This document shows, piece by piece, positions 16,991-26,069 of a stretch of DNA of 64,000 nt. The stretch spans positions 62,001-126,000 of the forward strand of contig JAUZOO010000004.1 of the NCBI GenBank assembly GCA_030706405.1, in the 5' to 3' direction. The notes beneath the pieces were generated by a model. The model searched no databases, was not told where the DNA came from, and saw only the letters and a list, made by a program, of their open reading frames with translations. A program made the position numbers and the translations under genes. How positions within the stretch are numbered: position 1 is the first letter of the stretch; each line of letters opens with the position of its first letter. Source of the stretch: Bacteroidota bacterium (GTDB lineage Bacteria > Bacteroidota > Bacteroidia > Bacteroidales > JAAUTT01).

Positions 16991-18445
16991 ATGAACTCAA
17001 AAAAACAGCTTATCATTTCATTAGGGCTTTTGCTGGCAATCGCAAGCCTTCAGGCACAGGTGGTGCTTCCTAAAATTCTTGGAAACAACATGGTACTTCA
17101 ACGCCAGAAACCCGTACCCATTTGGGGAACAGCGTCTTCCGGCGAAAAGATAACCGTTATCTTTAGCGGTCAGGTTAAAAACACGGTCGCCGACGCCACC
17201 GGTAAATGGCAAGTCTATCTCGACCCCATGGAAGCGTCCGACAAACCTGCTCAAATGATGATTACCGGGCAAAATACCATCACCCTCGAAAATATATTGG
17301 TTGGCGAAGTTTGGCTATGCTCCGGTCAGTCGAACATGGAGTACAGCATGCGCAAAAATGCAAAGCTTGGCCCGCTGGTTAAAGGCGAAAAGCCCAAAGA
17401 AGACGACTTGGCTACAGCCAACAACCCGAATATCCGCATCTTTCTGGTCAATCGTAAATTCATGAAACCCGACCCCAAACACAAAGGATGGGATGTAGCC
17501 AAAGATTCTGCGCTTCGCCTGTTTTCGGCCGTTGGCTATTTTTTTGCCAAAGAAGTTTACGCTCAATTGCATATTCCCATCGGCATGATTTCATCGGCAG
17601 TCAGCGGAAGCCGCATTGAACCCTGGATTGAAGCTGGCAAACTGGCCGTATCCCCTGCCCTTAAAAATGGCGAAACGCTCAAACCGTTAACCAGCGACGG
17701 TGGCGATCCCGGAAAGTTTTATCCGGACATGATCCAGCCCTTAATTCCTTTTGCCCTTCGGGGATTTCTCTGGTATCAGGGAGAATCGGGATGTTTTCTG
17801 AATGAGACCATCCGCTATTCTTATAAATTTAAAACCTTAATTGAAAGTTGGCGCGAAGCCTGGGGAAATAAAAATTTACCCTTTTATTTTGTACAGATAG
17901 CACCTTATTATTATTCTCACACCAAAGAAGTTCATTCTGACGAAGCTCTTCCTGAATTCCGCGAAGCTCAAGCTACTGCACTAAAACTACCCAACACCGG
18001 CATGGTTATTACAACCGACCTGGCGGATAATATCGGAGACATCCATCCATCCTATAAATGGGAAGTGGGCCGTCGACTCTCCCTCTGGGCGCTGAATCTT
18101 ACTTATGGGTTTAAAAATACCGTCTATTCCGGCCCGATGTACAAACAAATGAAAATCAAAGGGAATACCATCGAACTGGAATTCACCCATACCGGAAGCG
18201 GGCTCAAAAGTCGCGATGGTAAACCGCTCAACTGCTTTTCGATTGCAGGCAAAGACGGAAAATTTGTAGATGCTCAGGCTGTCATCAAAGGCGATAAAGT
18301 AGTTGTTTCTTCTCCCGAAGTTAAGAAACCGGTAGAAGTCCGTTTTGCCTGGAAAGAGGACGCCCAACCGAACTTCACTAATAACGAAGGGCTTCCGGCG
18401 GCTCCGTTCCGCACCAACAATGCTATGGAGAAACTTTTCCAATAA
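16991..18445 (+). CDS. Exported sialate O-acetylesterase-like carbohydrate esterase (CE20/SASA)
   Basis: A 484-residue enzyme with signal peptide MNSKKQLIISLGLLLAIASL. Residues 23-100 form a small beta-domain (LPKILGNNMVLQRQKPVPIW). The SGNH-type catalytic domain opens with VWLCSGQSNMEYSM, where the Ser of GQSNME is the nucleophile; an oxyanion Gly region VSGSRIEPW and a Glu-containing LWYQGESGC follow, and DIGDIHPSYKWEVGRRL gives the Asp/His pair. A final beta-domain runs from about 375 to the end (IELEFTHTGSGLKSRDGKPL). Such esterases in Bacteroidota PULs remove acetyl groups from rhamnogalacturonan or xylan rather than from sialic acid. It starts the second gene run, downstream of the operator-like palindrome, and points to an acetylated substrate. 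Confidence 0.88.
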   Translation: MNSKKQLIISLGLLLAIASLQAQVVLPKILGNNMVLQRQKPVPIWGTASSGEKITVIFSGQVKNTVADATGKWQVYLDPMEASDKPAQMMITGQNTITLENILVGEVWLCSGQSNMEYSMRKNAKLGPLVKGEKPKEDDLATANNPNIRIFLVNRKFMKPDPKHKGWDVAKDSALRLFSAVGYFFAKEVYAQLHIPIGMISSAVSGSRIEPWIEAGKLAVSPALKNGETLKPLTSDGGDPGKFYPDMIQPLIPFALRGFLWYQGESGCFLNETIRYSYKFKTLIESWREAWGNKNLPFYFVQIAPYYYSHTKEVHSDEALPEFREAQATALKLPNTGMVITTDLADNIGDIHPSYKWEVGRRLSLWALNLTYGFKNTVYSGPMYKQMKIKGNTIELEFTHTGSGLKSRDGKPLNCFSIAGKDGKFVDAQAVIKGDKVVVSSPEVKKPVEVRFAWKEDAQPNFTNNEGLPAAPFRTNNAMEKLFQ

Positions 18446-18483
18446 CCGAATTACGTAATACTGAACTATAAACTACACAAACA

Positions 18484-19593
18484 ATGTTTAAATTAAACTG
18501 GACAATCACCCTTACCCTGCTCCTTTCTTTTATCGGACTTCAGGCTCAACCCAAAGTCCAAAAAGTCAGTGAACAGACTATGCAAAAAGTTTATAACGAA
18601 GTGAAAACTCCTTATAAATATGGTTTGGTAATGGTTCCGTCATCCAACGATAAAAAGATGGATTGTCCCAGTATTTTTCGCAAAGGCAACCTGTGGTACA
18701 TGGTCTACATCATTTTTGATGGCCGTGGCTACGAAACATGGATGGCCAAAAGCAAAGACCTGCTCAATTGGGACAATATGGGCCGGATTATGTCATTCTC
18801 AGCCGACTCCTCCCGTTGGGACTGGAATCAAAAGGCTGCCTACGTAGCCCTTCAGGATTACAAATGGGGCGGTAGCTATGACTTCCAGAAGTATAACAAC
18901 AAATACTGGATGTCGTACTTTGGAGGAAGAGCCTCCGGATACGAAGCCGGGGTACTATCCATTAGCACCGCTTACTCAGAGAAGGATCCAACCACGGTTC
19001 ACGAATGGCAATATTTTGACAAACCCGCTCTGACGGCCACCGACAAAGACGTGCGCTGGTGGGAAAACCGAAAATTATTCAAAAGCACCGTAATATGGGA
19101 CAAAGACAAAACCCTTGGGCATCCGTTTGTAATGTATTACAATGCCAACGGCGACTCAGCCAAAGACAATAGAAAGACCCGCTGGTACGAACGCATCGGC
19201 ATGGCCGTTTCGGACGACATGGTGCATTGGCAACGCTACCTGCAGGAACCTGTTATGCACCATCCCGTAGGAATTACAGGCGATGCTGTTATTCAGAAAA
19301 TGGACAATTTATGGGTTATGTTCTATTTTGGAGCTTTCTGGACCGGTACCAAAGGCGCATTCAACCGCTTTGCCTGCTCGTACGACCTGGTAAACTGGAC
19401 CGATTGGACCGGAGCCGACCTCATTAAACCTTCAGAACCGTACGATGAGCTTTACGCCCACAAATCATTTGTCATTAAATACAAAGGCGTAGTTTATCAC
19501 TACTATTGTGCGGTCAACAAAAAAGACCAACGCGGTATAGCCGTAGCAACGTCTAAGGATTTAGGAAATAGTAATTTAAAATTTAAAGAGTAA
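18484..19593 (+). CDS. Exported beta-propeller glycosidase, GH43/GH117/GH130-like
   Basis: A 369-residue protein with signal peptide MFKLNWTITLTLLLSFIGLQ, 38 bp after the esterase gene. The body is a five-bladed propeller: YKYGLVMVPSSNDKKMDCPS with a conserved Asp, IFRKGNLWYMVYIIFDGRGY, ETWMAKSKDLLNWDNMG, QDYKWGGSYDFQKYNNKYWM, GHPFVMYYNANGD, ERIGMAVSDDMVHW and AHKSFVIKYKGVVYHYY. The DCPSIF segment at blade 1 is like the D-P-S or D-P motif of GH130 and GH117 enzymes. I cannot place it in one family by eye; it is not close to the GH43-like enzyme at 9.2 kb. It probably trims a side-chain sugar in the periplasm. Confidence 0.68.
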   Translation: MFKLNWTITLTLLLSFIGLQAQPKVQKVSEQTMQKVYNEVKTPYKYGLVMVPSSNDKKMDCPSIFRKGNLWYMVYIIFDGRGYETWMAKSKDLLNWDNMGRIMSFSADSSRWDWNQKAAYVALQDYKWGGSYDFQKYNNKYWMSYFGGRASGYEAGVLSISTAYSEKDPTTVHEWQYFDKPALTATDKDVRWWENRKLFKSTVIWDKDKTLGHPFVMYYNANGDSAKDNRKTRWYERIGMAVSDDMVHWQRYLQEPVMHHPVGITGDAVIQKMDNLWVMFYFGAFWTGTKGAFNRFACSYDLVNWTDWTGADLIKPSEPYDELYAHKSFVIKYKGVVYHYYCAVNKKDQRGIAVATSKDLGNSNLKFKE

Positions 19594-19690
19594 GAGGCCC
19601 CTCCCCTGCCCTCCCCAAAAGGGAGGGAGAAGAACCGCTTTTCTTAAAGAGCATCACTTAATTACTTAATCACTTAACATCATAATCACA
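19594..19690. repeat. Spacer repeats: CCCTCCC/GGGAGGG hairpin and cttaat words
   Basis: A hairpin CCCTCCCC-aaaa-GGGAGGG (19609-19627) follows the stop codon and may act as a weak terminator or merely be a dispersed repeat. It is followed by acttaattacttaatcactt, a near-tandem word family also seen at 30450-30480. No coding potential. Confidence 0.6.
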
Positions 19691-19698
19691 TCTAAATA

Positions 19699-22600
19699 AT
19701 GAAGAACAAACTATACTTACTGTCGGTTATCCTCATAACAGGGATTGCGCTGTTATCGTTCCGGAAGAATGATGGCGGAGACATCCAGCTATCGAACCTG
19801 CGGTGCGAGATGTTGCAAAATCCCGAAGGTATTGATGTTGTTAAACCCCGCCTGAACTGGGAAATATCGGGTAAGGAACGTGGCATCGAACAAACTGCAT
19901 ACCAGATTATAGTTGCCTCAACCCCCGAAAAGCTCAAAGCGAACGAAGGCGACCTTTGGAATTCAGGCAAAATAAATTCGAACCAGTCTGCGCTCGTATC
20001 GTATGAGGGCCAAGCCCTTAAAAGCCGCACCGATTGCTACTGGAAAGTTAAAATCTGGACCAAAGACGGAGAATCGTCCTGGAGCCAGCCGGCCCACTGG
20101 AGCATGGGTTTACTCGCTGCCTCCGACTGGAAAGGTAGCTGGATTGGCCTCGACCGCGGTTTTCCCTGGGATAGCATCAGTCGTCTTTCACGGCTCTCTT
20201 CACGATATTTCCGCAAGGATTTCGACCTTTCAAAATCCATTAAAAAAGCTAAAATCAGCATTGCAGGACTTGGACTTTATGAACTTTACATCAACGGACA
20301 ACGCATTGGCGACCAGGTATTGGCCCCATGTCCTACCGATTATCGTAAAACAGTACGCTACAACTCATTCGACGTTACCTCCAACCTTCAAAAAGGAAAG
20401 AATGCCATCGGGACTATCCTTGGTAACGGACGTTTCTTCAACATGCGCCAAAACTTCAAGCCCTGGAAAATAACCACGTTTGGATTTCCCAAAATGCTGC
20501 TTCAGCTCGACATTGAATACACCGACGAAACCCGCCAATCGATTGTCAGTGACCAATCCTGGAAAGTAACCTCCGACGGGCCAATCCGCACCGCCAACGA
20601 ATACGACGGCGAAGAATACGATGCCAACAAGGAATTTCAGGGATGGAACAAAGTTGGCTTCAACGACAGTCAGTGGCTCCAACCCGAATTGGTAAAAGAG
20701 CCGGGCGGAATATTAAAAGCCCAGATGAACGAGAACATGAAGATCATGGAGGTTATTTCTCCAAAAAGCATTAAACAGCTTAAACCCGGAACATGGATCC
20801 TCGACATGGGCCAAAACATGGCCGGCTGGCTTCAACTCAATGTAAAAGGTAAAAAAGGCGACAAGGTGACCATGCGTTTTGCCGAAAGCCTTCAGCCCGA
20901 CGGAAGTTTATACATGGCCAACCTACGTGAAGCTCAGGTTACTGACGTTTATACCCTTAAAGGTGATGGCCGCGAAACCTGGGAACCCCGTTTTGTTTAT
21001 CACGGTTTCCGCTATGTCGAAATTACCGGTTACCCCGGGACTCCGACCATCAACGATTTTAAAGGAAAAGTTGTTTACGACGAGATGAACACCATAGGTT
21101 CGTTCGAATCGTCAAACCAGACCCTTAACCAAATTCACAAGAATGCTTATTGGGGAATCCGCAGCAACTACAAAGGAATGCCGGTGGACTGTCCGCAACG
21201 TGACGAACGTCAACCATGGCTGGCCGACCATGCTGTAGGTTCGCTGGGCGAAAGCTTCATCTTCGATAATGCCCGTCTTTATACCAAATGGCTCGACGAT
21301 ATTGAAGATTCTCAAACCGAAGAAGGTTCCATTCCCGATGTTGTTCCATGTTACATTAAATATTACCGCGACAACATCACCTGGCCATCAACTTACCTGA
21401 TTATTGCTGACATGCTTTATACCCAATACGGCGATAAGGAACCGATTATCAAGCATTACAATTCGATGAAGAAATGGATTGATTATATGCGGACAAAATA
21501 TATGAAAGACTACCTTATTACCAAGGATAACCTTGGCGACTGGTGTGTTCCGCCCGAATCAAAAGAATTAATCCATTCGAAAGACCCTGCCCGTCAAACC
21601 GATTTAGTGTTGATTGGAACCGCTTATTATTATCACATGGCAGAACTGATGCAACGTTTTGCCGGAATTGTGAACAAGCCTCAGGATGCAAAGGAATATG
21701 CCGACATGAACATCAAAATCAAAGATGCTTTCAACGCTAAATTCCTGAATATTAAGAAACGTCAATATTCAAACAACACCGTAACAGCAAACCTGTTGCC
21801 ATTATATTTTGGCATCACTCCCGACTCCCTTAAATCCGGTGTATTTGGCAGTATCTCCGAGAAAACCATCCGCGAACAAAACGGGCATATCTCAACCGGA
21901 CTTATCGGAGCCCAATGGCTCATGCGCGGTCTTTGCCAGTTTGGCCGTCCTGACATTGCCTGGCACATGGCCACCAAACGCGACTATCCCGGCTGGGGCT
22001 ATATGGTCGAAAAAGGAGCTACCACCATTTGGGAACTTTGGAACGGCAACACCGCCGACCCCAAGATGAACTCGCAGAACCACGTGATGTTGCTTGGCGA
22101 CCTCTGCGTATGGTATTACGAAAACCTGGCCGGTATCAAATCCGACGACGTTGAAACCGGTTTCAAGAAAATCATCATGAACCCCTCTGTTATCGATGGT
22201 CTGTATGATGTAAAAGCTTCGTACAAGTCCATGTATGGAACCATCCGGAGCGAATACAAAAGCGAGACACAACGTTTCTCCTGGAAAATCACCGTTCCCG
22301 GAAATACCAAAGCGGTTGTTTACATCCCGGCTTACTCCGAAGATGCAGTTACCGAAAGCGGAGGCAAAGCATCGACCTCGCGTGGTGTTAAATTCCTCCG
22401 CATGGAAGGCAAAACTGCTGTATTCGAAATTGGTTCAGGCGATTACTCATTCGTATCCACTTACCCCTGGAAAGACGGTATCGTAACCAACGAATTCATC
22501 TTCGACCACGCTTCTTATCCCGAATGTCACGCATCAACCATTGCCGAAACTCCTTACGGATTGGTAGCCGCCTGGTTTGGAGGCACCAAAGAAGCCAATC

Positions 22601-23520
22601 CCGACTGCTGTATCTGGTTCAGCCGCAACATAAACGGCAAATGGGAAGCTCCCCAACAAGTGGCAGACGGCATCATCACCGACACTTCACGTCTTGCCTG
22701 TTGGAACCCTGTTCTTTACCAGATTCCCGGTGGCGACCTGTTGCTTTTCTATAAAAAAGGTAAGAAAGTAGCTTTCTGGAAAGGTTATTTAATTTCGTCG
22801 AAAGATGGCGGTTTGACTTGGTCCAAGCCTACGGAATTACCCGAAGGATTTCTGGGTCCCATCAAGAACAAACCGGTACTTCTGAAAACGGGAGAACTAA
22901 TGTGTCCGTCGAGTACCGAAGGCAGCGGATGGAAAGTTCATTTTGAAGTCACCCCCGACTTTGGTAAGACATGGACCAAAATTGGCCCTATCAACGATGG
23001 CAAGACAATGAACGCCATCCAGCCAAGCATTCTGTTTCATAAGGACGGCAAGCTGCAAATCCTTTGTCGCAGCCGTAACCGCGCCATCCTGGAATCATGG
23101 TCATCGGATAACGGGAAAACGTGGAACCCAATGGCGGCTACTTCGTTACCCAACAACAATTCCGGAACCGATGCTGTTACCCTCGCCGATGGCCGTCAAC
23201 TGTTGGTTTACAACCACGTTTTACCGCCCGACGGTTTGGCCAAAGGCGCTCGCACGCCGCTCAACGTAGCCATTTCCGACGATGGCAAAACTTGGTACGC
23301 CGTGTTGGTACTGGAAGATTCGCCCATCAGTCAATATTCTTATCCTTCTGTCATTCAATCGAAAGACGGTTTAGTTCACTTCATTTATACCTGGAGACGC
23401 CAACGGATAAAACACATCGCGGTAGATCCCAAATTGCTAAAACCGGTAAAAATCGAAAACGGACTCTGGCCGGGCCAAAAACCCGGAGACAATAGCCAAA
23501 AGGCTTCCAACGAAGAGTAA
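19699..23520 (+). CDS. Fusion of GH78 alpha-L-rhamnosidase with a sialidase-like beta-propeller
   Basis: A 1,273-residue exported protein (MKNKLYLLSVILITGIALL). Residues of about 28-910 are a complete GH78: the N-terminal QLSNLRCEMLQNPEGIDVVK, a sandwich with ISIAGLGLYELYINGQRIGD and LDMGQNMAGWLQLNVKGKKG, and the catalytic barrel with MPVDCPQRDERQPWLADH near residue 495. This subgroup has QPWLAD where many GH78 enzymes have LGWTGD. From about 925 a second enzyme-like domain begins (VTNEFIFDHASYPECHASTI, GLVAAWFGGTKEANPDCCIW) with four Asp-box-like motifs: SKDGGLTW, TPDFGKTW, SSDNGKTW and SDDGKTW. The frame is unbroken and the junction is clean. The second half resembles BNR sialidase-like proteins encoded alone elsewhere, so the fusion would let two exo-acting sites work on neighbouring sugars, for example rhamnose next to a uronic acid. 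Confidence 0.85.
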   Translation: MKNKLYLLSVILITGIALLSFRKNDGGDIQLSNLRCEMLQNPEGIDVVKPRLNWEISGKERGIEQTAYQIIVASTPEKLKANEGDLWNSGKINSNQSALVSYEGQALKSRTDCYWKVKIWTKDGESSWSQPAHWSMGLLAASDWKGSWIGLDRGFPWDSISRLSRLSSRYFRKDFDLSKSIKKAKISIAGLGLYELYINGQRIGDQVLAPCPTDYRKTVRYNSFDVTSNLQKGKNAIGTILGNGRFFNMRQNFKPWKITTFGFPKMLLQLDIEYTDETRQSIVSDQSWKVTSDGPIRTANEYDGEEYDANKEFQGWNKVGFNDSQWLQPELVKEPGGILKAQMNENMKIMEVISPKSIKQLKPGTWILDMGQNMAGWLQLNVKGKKGDKVTMRFAESLQPDGSLYMANLREAQVTDVYTLKGDGRETWEPRFVYHGFRYVEITGYPGTPTINDFKGKVVYDEMNTIGSFESSNQTLNQIHKNAYWGIRSNYKGMPVDCPQRDERQPWLADHAVGSLGESFIFDNARLYTKWLDDIEDSQTEEGSIPDVVPCYIKYYRDNITWPSTYLIIADMLYTQYGDKEPIIKHYNSMKKWIDYMRTKYMKDYLITKDNLGDWCVPPESKELIHSKDPARQTDLVLIGTAYYYHMAELMQRFAGIVNKPQDAKEYADMNIKIKDAFNAKFLNIKKRQYSNNTVTANLLPLYFGITPDSLKSGVFGSISEKTIREQNGHISTGLIGAQWLMRGLCQFGRPDIAWHMATKRDYPGWGYMVEKGATTIWELWNGNTADPKMNSQNHVMLLGDLCVWYYENLAGIKSDDVETGFKKIIMNPSVIDGLYDVKASYKSMYGTIRSEYKSETQRFSWKITVPGNTKAVVYIPAYSEDAVTESGGKASTSRGVKFLRMEGKTAVFEIGSGDYSFVSTYPWKDGIVTNEFIFDHASYPECHASTIAETPYGLVAAWFGGTKEANPDCCIWFSRNINGKWEAPQQVADGIITDTSRLACWNPVLYQIPGGDLLLFYKKGKKVAFWKGYLISSKDGGLTWSKPTELPEGFLGPIKNKPVLLKTGELMCPSSTEGSGWKVHFEVTPDFGKTWTKIGPINDGKTMNAIQPSILFHKDGKLQILCRSRNRAILESWSSDNGKTWNPMAATSLPNNNSGTDAVTLADGRQLLVYNHVLPPDGLAKGARTPLNVAISDDGKTWYAVLVLEDSPISQYSYPSVIQSKDGLVHFIYTWRRQRIKHIAVDPKLLKPVKIENGLWPGQKPGDNSQKASNEE

Positions 23521-23586
23521 TGAACCCTCTAAATTCCCCAAAGGGGGACTTTATAGCCATTATCATTCCGGCGAAGGCCGGAATCC
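23521..23586. repeat. Spacer repeats: cccc-aaa-gggg hairpin and CATTCCGGCGAAGG palindrome
   Basis: ttccccaaagggggacttt (23534-23552) matches the element after the DUF3826 gene at 4104. Next to it, CATTCCGGC-gaag-GCCGGAATCC (23564-23586) is the second copy of the palindrome found at 16483-16508, in opposite orientation. Confidence 0.75.
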
Positions 23587-23613
23587 ATTTACTAAAAACT
23601 AAAATATTTTTAA

Positions 23614-24519
23614 ATGAATATAATACACAAACACATCCACTTGATGACTATCGCCATTGTCATCATTTTTTCGCAATGTTTCGCCGGCAACCCGGTGATG
23701 GCTCAAAACACCAAAGAACAACGCTATAAAATTGCCGTAGTTGACCTGATGATTTTAAAACGTCAGAAGCTTGGCGCCATCAAACTAACTAGTGATATCG
23801 GAGCCGACGGACTGGAAGTGGATATGGGCGGACTTGGACAACGCGAGACATTCGACAACCAGCTGGTTAACGAGTCACTTCGCAAGCAATATCAGGACAC
23901 TGCAAAAAAATACCATATCGAATTTTGCTCGATGGGAATGACCGGATTTTTCGCCCAATCGTTCGCCTCCCGCGATGGTGTGGACCGTATGGTGCAGGAT
24001 TGCATCAACACCATGAAGCTGATGGGTATAAAAGTTGCGTTTCTGCCCCTCGGTGTTCAATGCGACCTCAGGAAGAAACCTGAGCTGCGCCCCGTCATTG
24101 TTGAACGGATGAAAAAAGTTGGAGCTTTGGCCGAAAAAGCCGGAGTTGTCATTGGCATCGAGACATCACTTAGCGCCACCGAAGAAGTTAAACTCTTAAA
24201 AGACATCGGTTCGCCGGCTATCAAAATCTATTTCAACTTCAGCAATCCATTGCAGGAAGGACGAGACCTTTGCAAGGAACTCGAAATCCTCGGCAAAAAC
24301 CGCATCTGCCAGATCCATTGCACCAACCGCGACAGTGTTTGGCTTCAAAACGACCCTCAAATCAATATGCCCAAAATCAAAAAGACGCTCGACAAGATTG
24401 GATACCGCGGATGGCTGGTCATTGAACGCTCGCGCGATGCCAAACAGCCCACAAACGTAAAGTATAACTTCGGGGCAAACACCGCTTATCTGAAAAAGAT
24501 TTTTCAGGATAAAAATTAG
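23614..24519 (+). CDS. Exported sugar phosphate isomerase/epimerase-like TIM-barrel protein
   Basis: A 301-residue protein of the xylose-isomerase-like TIM-barrel superfamily (AP endonuclease family 2 fold). The barrel is seen in IGADGLEVDMGGLGQRETF, MGIKVAFLPLGVQ, AEKAGVVIGIETSLS with a metal-binding Glu, RICQIHCTNRDSVW with a His, and IGYRGWLVIERSRD with a terminal Glu. Unlike cytoplasmic isomerases it has an export signal (MTIAIVIIFSQCFAGNPVMA); the start could be 23614 or the in-frame ATG at 23644, which gives a shorter n-region. Exported members of this superfamily are common in Bacteroidota PULs and have no settled activity; epimerisation or isomerisation of a free or terminal sugar is possible. 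It lies between the GH78 fusion and the STN-esterase. Confidence 0.78.
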   Translation: MNIIHKHIHLMTIAIVIIFSQCFAGNPVMAQNTKEQRYKIAVVDLMILKRQKLGAIKLTSDIGADGLEVDMGGLGQRETFDNQLVNESLRKQYQDTAKKYHIEFCSMGMTGFFAQSFASRDGVDRMVQDCINTMKLMGIKVAFLPLGVQCDLRKKPELRPVIVERMKKVGALAEKAGVVIGIETSLSATEEVKLLKDIGSPAIKIYFNFSNPLQEGRDLCKELEILGKNRICQIHCTNRDSVWLQNDPQINMPKIKKTLDKIGYRGWLVIERSRDAKQPTNVKYNFGANTAYLKKIFQDKN

Positions 24520-24524
24520 AAAAA

Positions 24525-24597
24525 CTGGCGAGCATTTGAAATGCGAGTTCAAAACGCACTCGTTACAAACGAGCGCGAGCGAAGGGAGTTCGATTAA
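24525..24597. repeat. Palindromic spacer element related to the one at 9066
   Basis: actggcgagcatttgaaatg continues into cgagttc, and a second palindrome cgcactcgttacaaacgagcg (24557-24577; CTCGTT-aca-AACGAG) follows. The first half is a diverged version of the GGCACGCATT palindrome at 9066-9088. Together they fill most of the 101-bp spacer. Confidence 0.6.
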
Positions 24598-24620
24598 CTG
24601 ATTATCAAAAAAACTCAACA

Positions 24621-25997
24621 ATGAAAAGAATATACCTCTCCGTTTTACTGGCATGCATTGCCGTCGCAATGTTTGCTCAGACCTCGGACAATCAATACCG
24701 CAAGCCATTAAAAGACGTTTTAAAAGAGGTTGAACAAAAATTCGGAATCACCGTGCGCTGCCCGGATGACTTACTGAAAGACCGCATTGTCAATTATGCT
24801 CCGTGGCGCTTCCGTACCGATGCTGAGTCCACGCTCACCAATATCCTTACCCCGTTCGACCTGAAATGGCAGAAGGAAAAGGACAAACAATACAAAGTCA
24901 AAAAATATGAGTACTACCGCTGGACGGTTGAGGACGGAAAAGCCAACCTCAACTACCTGGCATCGCTGTATAACGACAAAGAAAGCTGGGAAAAGCGCAA
25001 AGCCGAAATCCGCCCTTGCCTGTGGCAGGCTATCAAGCTTTCGCCCATACCGGCCAAACCGTATTCCAAGCCCATCCTTACCCCCATCCGAAGCATGGAT
25101 GGCTATACCGTTCAAAACATCGCCATGGAAGTCCTTCCGGGAGTTTATGTTTGCGGGTCAATCTACCGTCCGGCAAAAATCAAAGGGAAAATCCCGGCCA
25201 TGCTCTGCCCTACCGGTCACTGGTTTGATGCCCGTTACCGTCCCGACCACCAGTACCAATGCGCGATGTTAGCCCGTCTGGGTGTGATTGCCGTAAGCTA
25301 CGACCTTTTTGCCTGGGGAGAATCGGGACTTCAATTCAAATATGAAGACCACCAACGCAGCCTTTCCATGACCGTTCAGGTTTTAAACACACTTCGCCTG
25401 CTCGACTATATTTCGGCTATGAAAGACGTTGACACCAACCGTATCGGGATTACCGGCGGTTCCGGCGGCGGAAGCCATACCGTGCTCATCACCGCACTCG
25501 ACGACCGTATCAAGCTTAGCGTCCCGGTAGTATCCTTATCTTGTTACATGTATGGAGGCTGCCCGTGCGAAAGCGGAATGCCCATCCACCTCTGTGCCGG
25601 AGAAACCAACAACGTGGAAATAGCTGCCATGGCAGCGCCCCGTCCGCAATTAGTTATCTCCGACGGCAGTGATTGGAGCGATCATCTTCCTGAAATTGAA
25701 TATCCTTACCTGCAACGCATGTATGCTTTTTACGGCAAACCAGACCTCGTTAAAAACGTTCATCTTCCCAATGGAAAGCACGATTACAACGACACCAAAC
25801 GGTTTCCGATGTACGAATTCGTAGCTCAACATTTTAACCTCGACATCAATAAAATAAAAGACAAAGACGGTAAGATTGACGAATCGAAGGTAACCATCGA
25901 AAAAAATCCGGCCATGTACGTTTTCGGGGATAAAGGCGAAAAGCTCCCGGCCAATGCTATTAAGGGATACGATCAGTTAGAAAAACTGTTTAAATAA
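24621..25997 (+). CDS. Exported alpha/beta hydrolase (acetylesterase-like) with an N-terminal STN-like domain
   Basis: A 458-residue protein with signal peptide MKRIYLSVLLACIAVAMFAQ. Residues of about 28-95 resemble the short STN domain of TonB receptors and FecR systems: KPLKDVLKEVEQKFGITVRC, an acidic ESTLTNILTPFDLKWQ, then a YKVKKY strand. From about 150 an alpha/beta hydrolase of the acetyl-xylan-esterase/dienelactone-hydrolase type follows: IPAMLCPTGHW, LGVIAVSYDLFAWGESG, the nucleophile elbow GITGGSGGGSHT, a likely acid in SDGSDWSDHLPE and the catalytic His in PNGKHDYNDT. It is probably a periplasmic or surface esterase removing acetyl or other acyl groups. The STN-like part is unusual for an esterase and might mediate contact with a TonB-type system or simply be a small peptidoglycan- or glycan-binding module; by-eye STN assignment is moderate. 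Confidence 0.75.
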   Translation: MKRIYLSVLLACIAVAMFAQTSDNQYRKPLKDVLKEVEQKFGITVRCPDDLLKDRIVNYAPWRFRTDAESTLTNILTPFDLKWQKEKDKQYKVKKYEYYRWTVEDGKANLNYLASLYNDKESWEKRKAEIRPCLWQAIKLSPIPAKPYSKPILTPIRSMDGYTVQNIAMEVLPGVYVCGSIYRPAKIKGKIPAMLCPTGHWFDARYRPDHQYQCAMLARLGVIAVSYDLFAWGESGLQFKYEDHQRSLSMTVQVLNTLRLLDYISAMKDVDTNRIGITGGSGGGSHTVLITALDDRIKLSVPVVSLSCYMYGGCPCESGMPIHLCAGETNNVEIAAMAAPRPQLVISDGSDWSDHLPEIEYPYLQRMYAFYGKPDLVKNVHLPNGKHDYNDTKRFPMYEFVAQHFNLDINKIKDKDGKIDESKVTIEKNPAMYVFGDKGEKLPANAIKGYDQLEKLFK

Positions 25998-26069
25998 TCA
26001 AGAAGGTTCAAATGTTCAAAGTTCCAACGTTCAAACCTTGAAACTTTTAAACTCTTATAAACCTAAATA
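25998..26069. repeat. gttcaaa-word spacer repeat
   Basis: The spacer is almost entirely made of variants of ggttcaaatgttcaaagtt and their inverse (ccttgaaactttt), a low-complexity inverted arrangement of the type seen in other spacers of this window. No coding signal or promoter box was found. Confidence 0.55.
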
